From Gillisia limnaea DSM 15749 (lineage in GTDB: Bacteria > Bacteroidota > Bacteroidia > Flavobacteriales > Flavobacteriaceae): 64,000 bases of DNA. The translations under genes were made by a program, and so were the position numbers. Positions 1-9,373 of the stretch are shown here, one piece after another. Location of the stretch: assembly GCF_000243235.1 (NCBI RefSeq), contig NZ_JH594606.1, forward strand, positions 1,060,576 to 1,124,575, in the 5' to 3' direction. Every line of letters starts with the position of its first letter. Position 1 is the first letter of the stretch. The notes beneath the pieces were generated by a model. That model was not told the origin of the DNA and ran no database searches. It saw only the letters and a list, made by a program, of their open reading frames with translations.

Positions 1-3000
1 TCCGGTACCGGAAATTCTAAGGATAATCTGAAACCCGGAAATTATATGGCAACAGTTTCCGATCAAAATGGCTGTTCCATAGAACTACCATTTATTATCA
101 GCCAGCCTGATGATTTACAAATGACTACCGATCCCAGTTCTACTCCAGCCTCCTGCTCTGGAGGCAATGATGGAACTATAAGCGCAGGAACTGTATCCGG
201 AGGAACATTGGATGAAAACGGAAATTATCAATATTCAATGGATAACGAAAACTGGAATAGTACCGGAGAATTTAGTAATATGGAAGCCGGCACGCATACA
301 ATTTTTGTCGTTGATGCAAATGATTGTGCACTTCAGGTAACTATAAATGTTGAAGAGCCCGATGTAATAAATGCCACGCTTAATAAAACTGATGTGAGCT
401 GCTTTGAGGGCAGCGATGGTAGTATTTCTCTAAATAATTTAAGTGGCGGAAGAGGAGAAGTATATTTTAGAATAGTAGGCACCACTGAATGGACTGAAAG
501 TACTGAGTCTATTGGAAATCTACAAACAGGATTATATCAAATCGAATTGCAAGATGATAATGGTTGTATTGTAGAACTAACAAATTCAATCCAAATTCAG
601 GAACCCGACTCTCACATTTCTGTAAGTCTTCCAGAAAACATAAGAACTCAACAATATGGCACAACTACAGCAAGTGTAATACCAACAGTTTCGGGAGGAA
701 CCCCAAATTACACATACGAATGGAGAAGAATTAATGAGGATAATTCTTTGAGTGAAGTGTTACAAACCTCACAAAGAGCCAATAGCCTTCCCGCTGGAAA
801 TTATCAACTAGTAGTTACAGACGCTAACTCTTGTGTATCTGAACCGTCAGAATTTGAAGTTATTGAAGAAGTTGATGCTTATATATTAGAAAGTTCATAT
901 TGTGCTAGCAATAATGACGATATTCGAGCATCAGAATTTTATATTGACATTGAAAGTATGCGTGGTGGGGTCGGAGATCCTCAAGAAGATTTTAAATACA
1001 GATGGAGCTTTGGAAGTGGAGCAACTCCAAATTTAATTATTGATGAAAATGATGAAATTCCCTATGAGAATGATGAACTTAATTACAATGATAAATTAAG
1101 GGTTTTTTACAATTCTCCTGGCACAAAAACAATAACATTATGGGTCACCGATGAGTCAGGTGTAACCTCAGAACATACTTTCTCACATTATGTAGGAGAG
1201 TGTTTTGAACCTTGTGGGAATGCTCAGGATATTCAATTTAATATAGAAAATTTCTTTTTCGGATATGATTATAATGGAAATCCAAACATAGATAGATCCG
1301 AAATTGAAATCGATGAATGCGATGATAATAGGGATATCTATTTATACATTGATATTACTAAAATCTCCCAAATGCACAGCCTTACAGCTGAAATTAAATA
1401 CACAATAGAAAAAAATGGTGAAACCACCTTATATCAAGCAATAGGTGTATACAATGGTGATAATGTAAAAGAAGGACTTTTTCCTATTTTTCAAGTGGGA
1501 CCAGATGATGATCAAATTAATTGGGAGTGTGGGGATGAATTATCTATAACCTTCGCCAATTTTAGTTGGACCAAAGGAAACGGTAATGGCGGAGGCAGAG
1601 GAAATGGTAAGAATGGTCCGCATTGTTTAGGCTTCAACACCGAAATCTCCGTTCCAACACCCCTTACAGCAACGGCCACACCTCAGGATGCTTTATGTTT
1701 TAATGATGCTTCAGGAAGTATAATTATAAACGCCCGCGGCGGAACCAGATCTTATGAATATAGTAAAGATGGTGGAGCCAATTATCAATCTTCGAATACC
1801 TTTCTTAATCTTTCAGCTGAAACTTATAACAACTTAATTGTAAGGGATAGTGATGGAAAAACTTTAAATATAGATCCGCTAACTATCGGCGAACCGAATC
1901 AAATTAGCATCGAAGATGTCCAATTCGAAGAAATCTGTTTTGGAAAAACTACTTCTGCAAAAGTTTTAAATCCTAGTGGAGGTACCCCTCTATTAGATGG
2001 TAATGACAACCAATATTATGAATACCTCTGGAGTAATGGGCAAACAGGACAAGAGGTCACAGACCTTTCCGGAGGAATATACACAGTAATAATCATCGAT
2101 GCCAATGGTTGTCAAATAGAAGAGACATTTACAATAATAGAGCCTGAGGAATTAATTTCTAATGCGGGAGAGGATCAGCAGTTCAATTGTGGTTTTACAA
2201 AAGCGCTATTATCCGCAAACACACCTGAAATTGGAATCGGAAAATGGGAAATTTCTGAAGGAAATGGTGGGTCATTTGAAGATGATAATGACCCTAACAC
2301 AACTTTTACTGGCAATGCTTCTACTGATTATATCTTAGACTGGATTATTACTGATGATGACACCTGTCCTCCTGAAATTGACTCAGTTTCTATTAGCTTT
2401 TCTGAAGACTGCAGCACTCTGGATTTTGACGGAATAGACGACCACGTTTTTTTAGGCGACAATTACGGTTTCACCTCAGGAAACTTTAGTATTGAAGCCT
2501 GGATAAGACCAAAATCCATCAACAACACCAGAACAATTTTCAGCAAAAGAAACAGCAAAGATCTAAGCAAAGGTTTGGACCTTATAATAAACAGTGGTGC
2601 TCCCACCTTTAGATGGGGTAATAAATCAGTTACCACTTCCCATAAAGTCACAGCCAATAGATGGCATCATATTGCAGCCATTTATAATAACGGAAATATT
2701 CGCTTATATGTAGACGGAATTCGAGTAGGTAATGCTACCTCAACTAATCCTGCAGTAGTTAATGCTCCTGCCATTATCGGGGCAATGTATAATGCCGATA
2801 ATCCCGACGTTCCTGTAAACTATTTTCACGGCTGGATCGAAGAAGTTAGATTATGGAAAATAGCGCTTACTGAGGAGCAACTTCGATTTATGATGAACCA
2901 GAGAATCGAAATTCCTGAAAAACCGGAGGATGTTATAGGTTCAGACTATATTAAAGGAGAAGTTTTACCCATAAGAGATAAAAGCTATCTCCAGGATGAA

Positions 3001-5208
3001 GATAATTTCCACCTGGACCAAACTAATAAACCCTGGGCTAAAATTCTTTGGAGTGAATTAATTGGATATTTACCATTGATTTCACAAGAACCTAAAACAG
3101 AGGGGTACATTCCTTTTAAGAATGAAATAAAACCTCAGGCCGGTAAAACGCCTAATTTTGGAATGTCGGGTGTCCCGGGGGAATTAAGAAATATTGAAAC
3201 AAATCAGGAAAACACAGCTCCCCTACCTTATGAATCTCAAGCAGCCGGAACCTGGCACAACCGTAATTCCTGGGATCCAAACTCCAATAAATTCTGGACT
3301 TTCCCTAATGATACTGGAATTAACGGAACGCCAATAGATTGGAATATTGCGATTCAAAAGGACAATATTAATTCCAATAATAAAGTCATAAAACTACTAG
3401 GATTGCTTTCTGGTAACGGAACGCAATTAACTATGAATGGAGTCAACAATAACTCCGGCAACGAGCTGCGAATCACGCATTACCTGGAACTAAATGGAGT
3501 TATAGACCTGGATGGGGAATCCCAATTAGTGCAAACCGGAGGCAGCATAATTAAAGGTTCCGGGAATATAGAAAAAGACCAACAGGGAACAGCCAGCAGT
3601 TTCAACTATAACTATTGGAGTTCCCCAGTGGCGCCAGATTCTATACGAACTGATTATAAGGTCAATGAAATTATGTTTGATGGCACAAAAGTAGGAACAG
3701 GAGTATTTGAAATTATAAATTTCGCATGGCCGCATACCCATGCTGATGGTCCAAAGGCTAATCCTATCAAAATAAGTGATTACTGGATCAACACTTTCAG
3801 AAAAAAAACGGCAAATCAGTATAGTGCCTGGGAACCAATTGGAAGTTACACCCCAATTAAAATAGGTGAAGGTTACACAATGAAGGGTACTGAAGATATA
3901 CATATCTCTGAGGGAAAACTTCAGAATTATACTTTTAAAGGTTTTCCAAATAATGGGGATATTTACCTTGCTGGTCTCTTGACTAATCAAAATTACCTAA
4001 TTGGTAACCCCTACCCATCTGCCATTGATGGGGATCAATTTATTAAAGATAACGCTTCGAACAATAGTCACAATTCCAAGATTAATTTTAACGGAGTCCT
4101 TTACTTCTGGGACCATTTTGCAGGTAAAACTCACATTCTTGCAGATTATGTGGGTGGATATGCGGCAAGAGTTATCAACGTTGGTGTGGCAGCAGCAGCG
4201 ACCGATGATCGTATTAACAGTACAGGAGAAAGCAGCACAGATTACTTTACTAATCAGGAACGGATTCCTCAGAGGTATATCCCGGTTGGACAGGGATTTT
4301 TTATAAATACGGTTATTGATCCCTCTTTAGGAAATGTAACTTCAGTAAATCCTGAAGGAATCCTTTTTAAGAATTCACAAAGAAAATTCGCACTAGAAGG
4401 TACATCTGATTCTCAATTTTTAAAACCTGAATACCCATCCAAAGGAAAGAATAATAATAGAGAAGAACAAGAAGAAAGAAGTAAGGTAATTCGTCTTAAT
4501 TTCCGTTCGCCGTTGGGTTATAACAGGCAAATAGCTATAGCAACAGATAAAAATACTACCAATGAATATGACGTAGGCTATGATGCTCCTTTAAATGATA
4601 ATTTCCCTGAGGACATGTATTGGTTGATCAATTCCAGAGAATTTGTGATTCAAGGTGTACCTAATTATAATTTGGATCAGACATTTCCTATTGGTATTCA
4701 TACAAAGGAAAATGGAACTATTAAAATCGAAATTGGGGGACTCGAGAATGTTCCGGAGGACCTCAATATTTTTATTAAAGATTCACTTTTTCAAACCTAT
4801 CATAACTTAAGAACATCAGAATATGAGTTAGAGCTGGAGGCCGGTGAGACTTTTGATCGCTTCGCACTTGTATTTCAAAAAGAAAAAGATCCGGAACCGG
4901 ATCCGGAGCCAGAACCCAATCCAATTGAAAAACCCAATCCTGATCTGCCCAATCCACTTCCTCCGGGAACCATAGATGTGATCTTTGCAGAAAATGAACA
5001 TCAACTTATGATCTTAAACCCTTATGAGATGCAAATAGAACAGGTAGAAATATATAATTTGCTTGGACAACGAATGGAATCTTTTACGTCAACCTCCAAT
5101 CAAAAAGAAATGATATTGCAGGTGAAAGACCACCCGGTTGCAATTTATGTGGTTAAAGTATATGCCGTTGAAGGTATGGTTTCCAAAAACATCCTTTTAA
5201 TGAAATAG
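1..5208 (+). CDS. SprB-repeat / LamG surface protein with T9SS type A sorting domain (5' end outside window)
   Basis: The reading frame is open from base 1, so this is the C-terminal 1,735 residues of a larger protein; the first ATG at 46 is internal. Repeated units of about 70 residues with GG-TPNYTYEW, LSGGIYTV and TDANGC-type motifs fill roughly the first 770 residues and match SprB repeats, which in flavobacteria belong to secreted gliding adhesins. A LamG/concanavalin-like fold follows (LDFDGIDDHVFLG, NFSIEAWIRP). Near the end come a Pro/Glu/Asp linker (4885-4970) and a final stretch of about 75 residues typical of type A sorting domains (VEIYNLLGQRM, YVVKV, KNILLMK). It is therefore probably exported by the type IX system and attached to or released from the cell surface. 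A strong terminator follows directly. The ligand is unknown. Confidence 0.85.
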   Translation, partial: SGTGNSKDNLKPGNYMATVSDQNGCSIELPFIISQPDDLQMTTDPSSTPASCSGGNDGTISAGTVSGGTLDENGNYQYSMDNENWNSTGEFSNMEAGTHTIFVVDANDCALQVTINVEEPDVINATLNKTDVSCFEGSDGSISLNNLSGGRGEVYFRIVGTTEWTESTESIGNLQTGLYQIELQDDNGCIVELTNSIQIQEPDSHISVSLPENIRTQQYGTTTASVIPTVSGGTPNYTYEWRRINEDNSLSEVLQTSQRANSLPAGNYQLVVTDANSCVSEPSEFEVIEEVDAYILESSYCASNNDDIRASEFYIDIESMRGGVGDPQEDFKYRWSFGSGATPNLIIDENDEIPYENDELNYNDKLRVFYNSPGTKTITLWVTDESGVTSEHTFSHYVGECFEPCGNAQDIQFNIENFFFGYDYNGNPNIDRSEIEIDECDDNRDIYLYIDITKISQMHSLTAEIKYTIEKNGETTLYQAIGVYNGDNVKEGLFPIFQVGPDDDQINWECGDELSITFANFSWTKGNGNGGGRGNGKNGPHCLGFNTEISVPTPLTATATPQDALCFNDASGSIIINARGGTRSYEYSKDGGANYQSSNTFLNLSAETYNNLIVRDSDGKTLNIDPLTIGEPNQISIEDVQFEEICFGKTTSAKVLNPSGGTPLLDGNDNQYYEYLWSNGQTGQEVTDLSGGIYTVIIIDANGCQIEETFTIIEPEELISNAGEDQQFNCGFTKALLSANTPEIGIGKWEISEGNGGSFEDDNDPNTTFTGNASTDYILDWIITDDDTCPPEIDSVSISFSEDCSTLDFDGIDDHVFLGDNYGFTSGNFSIEAWIRPKSINNTRTIFSKRNSKDLSKGLDLIINSGAPTFRWGNKSVTTSHKVTANRWHHIAAIYNNGNIRLYVDGIRVGNATSTNPAVVNAPAIIGAMYNADNPDVPVNYFHGWIEEVRLWKIALTEEQLRFMMNQRIEIPEKPEDVIGSDYIKGEVLPIRDKSYLQDEDNFHLDQTNKPWAKILWSELIGYLPLISQEPKTEGYIPFKNEIKPQAGKTPNFGMSGVPGELRNIETNQENTAPLPYESQAAGTWHNRNSWDPNSNKFWTFPNDTGINGTPIDWNIAIQKDNINSNNKVIKLLGLLSGNGTQLTMNGVNNNSGNELRITHYLELNGVIDLDGESQLVQTGGSIIKGSGNIEKDQQGTASSFNYNYWSSPVAPDSIRTDYKVNEIMFDGTKVGTGVFEIINFAWPHTHADGPKANPIKISDYWINTFRKKTANQYSAWEPIGSYTPIKIGEGYTMKGTEDIHISEGKLQNYTFKGFPNNGDIYLAGLLTNQNYLIGNPYPSAIDGDQFIKDNASNNSHNSKINFNGVLYFWDHFAGKTHILADYVGGYAARVINVGVAAAATDDRINSTGESSTDYFTNQERIPQRYIPVGQGFFINTVIDPSLGNVTSVNPEGILFKNSQRKFALEGTSDSQFLKPEYPSKGKNNNREEQEERSKVIRLNFRSPLGYNRQIAIATDKNTTNEYDVGYDAPLNDNFPEDMYWLINSREFVIQGVPNYNLDQTFPIGIHTKENGTIKIEIGGLENVPEDLNIFIKDSLFQTYHNLRTSEYELELEAGETFDRFALVFQKEKDPEPDPEPEPNPIEKPNPDLPNPLPPGTIDVIFAENEHQLMILNPYEMQIEQVEIYNLLGQRMESFTSTSNQKEMILQVKDHPVAIYVVKVYAVEGMVSKNILLMK
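4885..4970 (+). repeat. Pro/Glu/Asp-rich linker-coding repeat
   Basis: Codons for alternating Pro with Glu, Asp or Asn (PEPDPEPEPNP, then NPDLPNPLPPG) form a short low-complexity tract just before the type IX sorting domain. Such spacers commonly separate passenger and sorting domains; that role is inferred. Confidence 0.5.
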
Positions 5209-5230
5209 AAAAAGTTGTATTCAAAAAAAA

Positions 5231-5264
5231 AACCCGGAAGTCGAAAAACTTCCGGGTTTCTTTT
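5231..5264. terminator. Rho-independent terminator, probably bidirectional
   Basis: A perfect 10-bp stem (AACCCGGAAG / CTTCCGGGTT) with an 8-nt loop is preceded by an A-run and followed by CTTTT. It lies between the adhesin gene and a convergent minus-strand gene and can serve both. Confidence 0.9.
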
Positions 5265-5294
5265 ATACCATATTAATGCAAAGTCGATTGCACT

Positions 5295-5801
5295 TTAAAT
5301 TCCCAAATACTTCTTTTCTCCTTCGCCATTTTCCTCTTCCAAATCTTCGTAAATATTCAATCCAAAACCTTCAATTTCCTGCAGGGTAAGTTGGACGGAA
5401 TGTTTTTGAAATAAGAGCATTTCGCGGATCTCTCCTAAACTTATTCTGGATAATAAATTTTGATATAATCCAATATTTTGTCTTTCTCTCCGGTAACATT
5501 CTTTAATGATCCCGTCTTTTTCGATTCTAAATACAGGAAGAACAGGACCAGGAATATTTTTCCATTCGCGCCTTAAGTTAATTTTCCCTTCTCCCTTTAT
5601 ATTATTTTGGTTTTCCAGGCTCTCAATTTCCTGTTCTATTCTCTTGCTAAAAGACTTTTTTTGATGAGCCACTTTAATGAGAAAATTACGAAAAAGCAGT
5701 CTCTTACAATGTTTTGAGGCATTGGAATAAATTCTGAAATCACGGTAGTTCTTTTCCAGAATTGAATAAAGCAAGCTTGTGGTTTTTTCTAAATGTCCCA
5801 T
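5295..5801 (-). CDS. Hypothetical helical protein, 168 aa
   Basis: A soluble, charged protein with no signal peptide. It is predicted to be almost entirely helical: an N-terminal MGHLEKTTSLLYSILEKNY, a middle Lys/Glu-rich stretch, and a C-terminal acidic tail EDLEEENGEGEKKYLGI. The pattern of several amphipathic helices resembles small four-helix-bundle stress proteins (the DUF2383/PA2169 kind), but I do not see a firm family signature, so function is open. ATG at 5801 is the start. The gene is convergent with the adhesin and monocistronic. The 290 bp upstream (5802-6092) show no gene or clear structure. Confidence 0.6.
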   Translation of the reverse strand: MGHLEKTTSLLYSILEKNYRDFRIYSNASKHCKRLLFRNFLIKVAHQKKSFSKRIEQEIESLENQNNIKGEGKINLRREWKNIPGPVLPVFRIEKDGIIKECYRRERQNIGLYQNLLSRISLGEIREMLLFQKHSVQLTLQEIEGFGLNIYEDLEEENGEGEKKYLGI

Positions 5802-6092
5802 TTTACAGTTTCTAATCCTTTTTGAAATTTAAGAATTAAGCGCTGCTAAAACCGGGCATTTAACTTATTTAACTCTACCCAAGAAGAACTGAAGGCTTTG
5901 TGAGGATCATACTTTCTGAAATATCAGCAGGAATAGTAAGTACGATGAGAAATAGTATTATAAGTTGTTTTAAGAAATAATTAACAACTGTTTAGCACAG
6001 GCTTTTTTTCTTTAATTCTAATCGAAAACTTTGCAGCAATTTGAATAACTATTCCTTAAAATTTATTCGAAACATCCTAAGGTAGCATACAA

Positions 6093-6722
6093 TTATCCTT
6101 TATATTTCATTGGTAGATAAACGATCTTTTTTGTTTCAAAAAATTCTTCTTCAAAATAATCTTTTAATGGATAAATCACTGCAGATTTGTACTGCTCCAA
6201 TTCTTCAGACAGATCCCCTCCTTTAAGATATAAAATTCCGTTTTTGAGTTCGTGATTGCTTTTTTTGGCAATCTTTCCTTTCACCCAATGCACAAAAGTG
6301 GGCATCGCTGCCACTGCCCTACTAACAATAAAATCATAATTACCTTTGATCTCTTCTACACGGGCATTGGTGGTTTTAACATTTGTGAGCTGCAAACCTT
6401 CTACGACCTCATCCACAACCTTTATTTTTTTTCCGATAGAATCCACCAAATGAAAACTGGTTTCAGGAAAAAGAATTGCCAAAGGAATTCCTGGAAACCC
6501 TCCGCCGGTTCCTACGTCTAAAATATGTGCATCTGGCCTGAATTCAAGTACTTTCGCTATCCCAAGAGAATGCAGCACATGACGCAAATAAAGTTCGTCT
6601 ATATCCTTTCGGGAAACCACATTTATTTTAAGATTCCAGTCTTTATATAGCTCCTGTAACTTGCTGAATTGTTCTAGCTGAACTTCGTTTAATTGAGGGA
6701 AATATTGTTTTATAAGCTCCAC
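6093..6722 (-). CDS. rsmG: 16S rRNA (guanine(527)-N7)-methyltransferase RsmG
   Basis: SAM-dependent enzyme that methylates N7 of G527 in the 530 loop of 16S rRNA. The full-length 209 residues carry the family signature: SRKDIDELYLRHVLHSL near residue 40 and the SAM-binding loop HILDVGTGGGFPGIPLA at residues 67-83, followed by an acidic strand end (HLVDS). The start is GTG at 6722: an in-frame TAG lies two codons upstream and there is no ATG at the right place. It is divergent from the desaturase gene, with about 100 bp between the two starts. Loss of this enzyme gives low-level streptomycin resistance in other bacteria (family knowledge). Confidence 0.92.
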   Translation of the reverse strand: MELIKQYFPQLNEVQLEQFSKLQELYKDWNLKINVVSRKDIDELYLRHVLHSLGIAKVLEFRPDAHILDVGTGGGFPGIPLAILFPETSFHLVDSIGKKIKVVDEVVEGLQLTNVKTTNARVEEIKGNYDFIVSRAVAAMPTFVHWVKGKIAKKSNHELKNGILYLKGGDLSEELEQYKSAVIYPLKDYFEEEFFETKKIVYLPMKYKG

Positions 6723-6775
6723 GTTCTTCTATTTTGTTGCAAAAGTACTGAAATTGCAACGTTAATTTCTCCGTA

Positions 6776-6809
6776 TTTTGGTATCGGCACAATTAATGTT
6801 TTATCTTTG
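6776..6809 (+). promoter_or_regulatory. Bacteroidota-type promoter for the desaturase gene
   Basis: TTTTG ending at 6780 and TATCTTTG at 6802-6809, 21 bp apart, match the -33/-7 elements (TTTG and TAnnTTTG) used by the Bacteroidota primary sigma factor. The start codon lies 20 bp downstream. Confidence 0.6.
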
Positions 6810-6828
6810 TTCAATTGAATTTTATCTT

Positions 6829-7935
6829 ATGTCTATGAATCATGAAACCGTTCGCTTTTCGAGAGTTGATTCGGGAAAATTTTTCCGAACACTCAATAAA
6901 CGGGTAAATGCTTATTTTAACGATAACAACTTATCCAAATCAGGAAACTGGAAATTGCATCTCAAAACGATTGTTATGTTCTCCCTTTTTTTGGTGCCAT
7001 ACTTTTTAATTCTTACCCTGGATATATCGCAATGGTGGCTTTTATTACTAACCATCGTTATGGGCGCAGGAATGGCCGGAGTTGGAATGAATGTGATGCA
7101 TGATGGAAATCATGGTTCGTATTCATCTAAAAAATGGGTCAATAACCTAATGGGAGGAACCATTTATGTACTTGCCGGAAACGTTTATAACTGGCAGGTT
7201 CAGCATAACGTCTTGCACCATACCTACACCAATATACACGGGCACGACGAAGACCTGGACGCAGGCAGAATCATCCGTTTTTCTGAACACTCCAAATGGT
7301 CAAAATTCCATAGATTTCAACATTATTACTCGGTGTTTTTATATGGTTTACTAACCTTTAACTGGGCGCTTACTACCGATTTTAAACAAACCAAAAGCTA
7401 TTTATCCAGAAAGCTGGCCTACGGGAAATTACCTTCTCCTGCAAAACAATGGAGCATCATTGCTGTTACCAAAGCGATCTATCTCGCTATATGGATTTTG
7501 ATCCCTATGCTTTTCATGTCCATAGCCTGGTGGAAGATCTTGATTGGTTTTTTTGTGATGCATTATACCGCAGGTCTTATTCTAAGCATCGTATTTCAAT
7601 TGGCCCATGTGGTTAATAAAACCCAAATGCCTATTCCAGATGAAACCGGATCCATGAAAAATACCTGGGCGATACATCAGCTATATACTACCGTTAATTT
7701 CGCTACCAAAAACAAAATTGTAAATTGGTTTACCGGCGGACTAAACCACCAGGTAGAACATCATATTTTTCCGAATATAAGTCATATCCATTACACTAAA
7801 ATCGCCAAAATAGTTAAAGAAACCGCTGCAGAATGTAATTTACCTTACAACGAATACAAAACTACCCGTGCAGCCATTATTGCTCATTTCAGCCATTTAA
7901 AAGAAATGGGGTCAAAACCCGTAATTTCTGCTTAA
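6829..7935 (+). CDS. Membrane fatty acid desaturase (acyl-lipid/acyl-CoA type)
   Basis: Di-iron integral membrane desaturase introducing a double bond into membrane acyl chains. All three histidine boxes are present: HDGNH (H-x3-H), HNVLHH (HxxHH) and, near the C-terminus, HQVEHH. Between them lie hydrophobic membrane segments (TIVMFSLFLVPYFLILTL; LLLLTIVMGAGMAGVGM; ILIPMLFMSIAW). ATG at 6829 is preferred to a GTG at 6778, because it follows the promoter-like TATCTTTG and gives the usual length of about 368 aa. The aminotransferase gene begins 26 bp downstream, so the two may be co-transcribed. The position of the double bond cannot be read from sequence. Confidence 0.88.
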   Translation: MSMNHETVRFSRVDSGKFFRTLNKRVNAYFNDNNLSKSGNWKLHLKTIVMFSLFLVPYFLILTLDISQWWLLLLTIVMGAGMAGVGMNVMHDGNHGSYSSKKWVNNLMGGTIYVLAGNVYNWQVQHNVLHHTYTNIHGHDEDLDAGRIIRFSEHSKWSKFHRFQHYYSVFLYGLLTFNWALTTDFKQTKSYLSRKLAYGKLPSPAKQWSIIAVTKAIYLAIWILIPMLFMSIAWWKILIGFFVMHYTAGLILSIVFQLAHVVNKTQMPIPDETGSMKNTWAIHQLYTTVNFATKNKIVNWFTGGLNHQVEHHIFPNISHIHYTKIAKIVKETAAECNLPYNEYKTTRAAIIAHFSHLKEMGSKPVISA

Positions 7936-7961
7936 AAATATTCAAAAACCAACCGTATTTC

Positions 7962-9155
7962 ATGCAAAAACAACTATCCGACAGAATCAATAACATGACC
8001 ACCTCACAAACCCTGGCAATGGCGGCCAAAACCCGTGAGTTAAAAGAAGAAGGAAAAGATATTATAGGCTTAAGCCTGGGAGAACCGGACTTTAACACCC
8101 CCGATTTTATAAAAGAAGCCGCAATACAGGCTATTAATGATAATTACAATTCCTATTCCCCGGTTGACGGTTATGTAGAGTTGAAAGATGCCGTAATCAC
8201 GAAATTTAAACGGGATAATGGCCTTACCTACAACCGCGCTCAAATCGTAGTTTCTACTGGGGCTAAACAATCCTTGGCTAATGCTGCCATGGTGATTTTA
8301 AATCCCGGAGATGAAGTGATATTGCCCTGCCCGTACTGGGTAAGCTACGCAGAAATAGTAAAACTTGCCGAGGGAATTCCTGTGGAAGTTCCTACAACTG
8401 TTGAAAATAATTTTAAGATCACTCCAGCACAACTTGAAGCGGCGATCACACCAAAAACCAAAATGGTTTTGTACAGCTCTCCCTGCAATCCCAGCGGAAT
8501 GATCTTTAGCAAGGAAGAATTACGTGCCCTGGCTGATGTATTGGTAAAATATCCAGATATAATTGTAGTGAGTGATGAAATTTATGAGCATATAAATTTT
8601 GTTGGGGAACACGCATCTATGGCTCAGTTTGAAGATATGTATGATCGTGTGATCACGGTTAACGGAGTTTCCAAGGCTTTTGCCATGACCGGATGGAGAA
8701 TAGGATATATAGGGGCACCTGAATATATCGCCCGCGCTTGTAATAAAATGCAGGGCCAGATAACAAGCGGAGCCAACTGTATTGCCCAACGCGCAGTTAT
8801 CACTGCTCTGGAAGCGCCTGTTAGCAAAATCCAGCCTATGATTGACACCTTTAAAGAACGTAGGAAATTGATACTTTCATTGCTGGATCAAATAGAAGGT
8901 TTTAAAACCACAGAGCCAGAAGGAGCCTTTTACGTTTTCCCTGATATTTCGTATTTCTTCGGAAAAACAATTAAAGGACACCATATAAAAGATGCTACAG
9001 ATTTTTCTATGTTCTTATTGGAAGTAGCCCTTGTTGCAACTGTAACAGGTGATGCCTTTGGAAACCCGGAATGCATAAGACTTTCATATGCTGCCAGTGA
9101 ATCGCAAATAGAAGAAGCTTTAAAAAGAATAAAAGCAGCTGTTTCTGAAGTTTAA
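7962..9155 (+). CDS. PLP-dependent aspartate-type aminotransferase
   Basis: Fold-type I aminotransferase of the AspB/AspC class Ib group, moving the amino group of aspartate or a related amino acid to 2-oxoglutarate. Key residues are in place: NPSG (Asn176), DEIYEH (Asp205, Tyr208), the Schiff-base lysine in NGVSKAFAMTGWRIG (Lys238), and a C-terminal IRLSYA with the carboxylate-binding Arg. At 397 residues it is full length. A strong terminator follows at 9178. Whether aspartate is the main substrate is inferred from family membership, since prephenate or aromatic specificity also occurs in this subgroup. Confidence 0.88.
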   Translation: MQKQLSDRINNMTTSQTLAMAAKTRELKEEGKDIIGLSLGEPDFNTPDFIKEAAIQAINDNYNSYSPVDGYVELKDAVITKFKRDNGLTYNRAQIVVSTGAKQSLANAAMVILNPGDEVILPCPYWVSYAEIVKLAEGIPVEVPTTVENNFKITPAQLEAAITPKTKMVLYSSPCNPSGMIFSKEELRALADVLVKYPDIIVVSDEIYEHINFVGEHASMAQFEDMYDRVITVNGVSKAFAMTGWRIGYIGAPEYIARACNKMQGQITSGANCIAQRAVITALEAPVSKIQPMIDTFKERRKLILSLLDQIEGFKTTEPEGAFYVFPDISYFFGKTIKGHHIKDATDFSMFLLEVALVATVTGDAFGNPECIRLSYAASESQIEEALKRIKAAVSEV

Positions 9156-9177
9156 AAATTTCAAAAATATTCTAAAA

Positions 9178-9211
9178 AATCAGCCAGATAATCTCAGGCT
9201 GATTTTTTTTT
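9178..9211 (+). terminator. Rho-independent terminator after the aminotransferase
   Basis: Stem AATCAGCC / GGCTGATT (8 bp, 11-nt loop) followed by a run of nine T. Confidence 0.9.
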
Positions 9212-9212
9212 G

Positions 9213-9367
9213 AATCAAGAAGCTCGGTAAGGGCGGGCCCACGAATTTTATCCCGATTTCTACCAGAAGGAAATCTTTTCAAAAATTCGGGGCATCCCAA
9301 TAGCTACGGGACGGGAACCTGTCCGACGGTCAGGCGGGTTAAACCACCACCCCAATGAGGGATTAAA
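9213..9367. repeat. Dispersed intergenic repeat, copy 1
   Basis: Begins AATCAAGAAGCTCGG, contains TAGCTACGGGACGGGAACCT and GACGGTCAGGCGGGTTAAA, and ends CAATGAGGGATTAA. The same blocks in the same order occur at 19361-19449 and 19888-20003; a diverged form lies at 29737-29898. This copy sits between the aminotransferase terminator and the 3' end of trkH. It has no open reading frame. Confidence 0.8.
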
Positions 9368-9373
9368 AATGTG

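Noticed and set aside
3526..3990. Minus-strand open frame of 154 codons inside the adhesin gene
   Set aside because: Lies fully in a well-supported plus-strand gene, has random composition rich in Ile/Phe/Tyr and no family motif.
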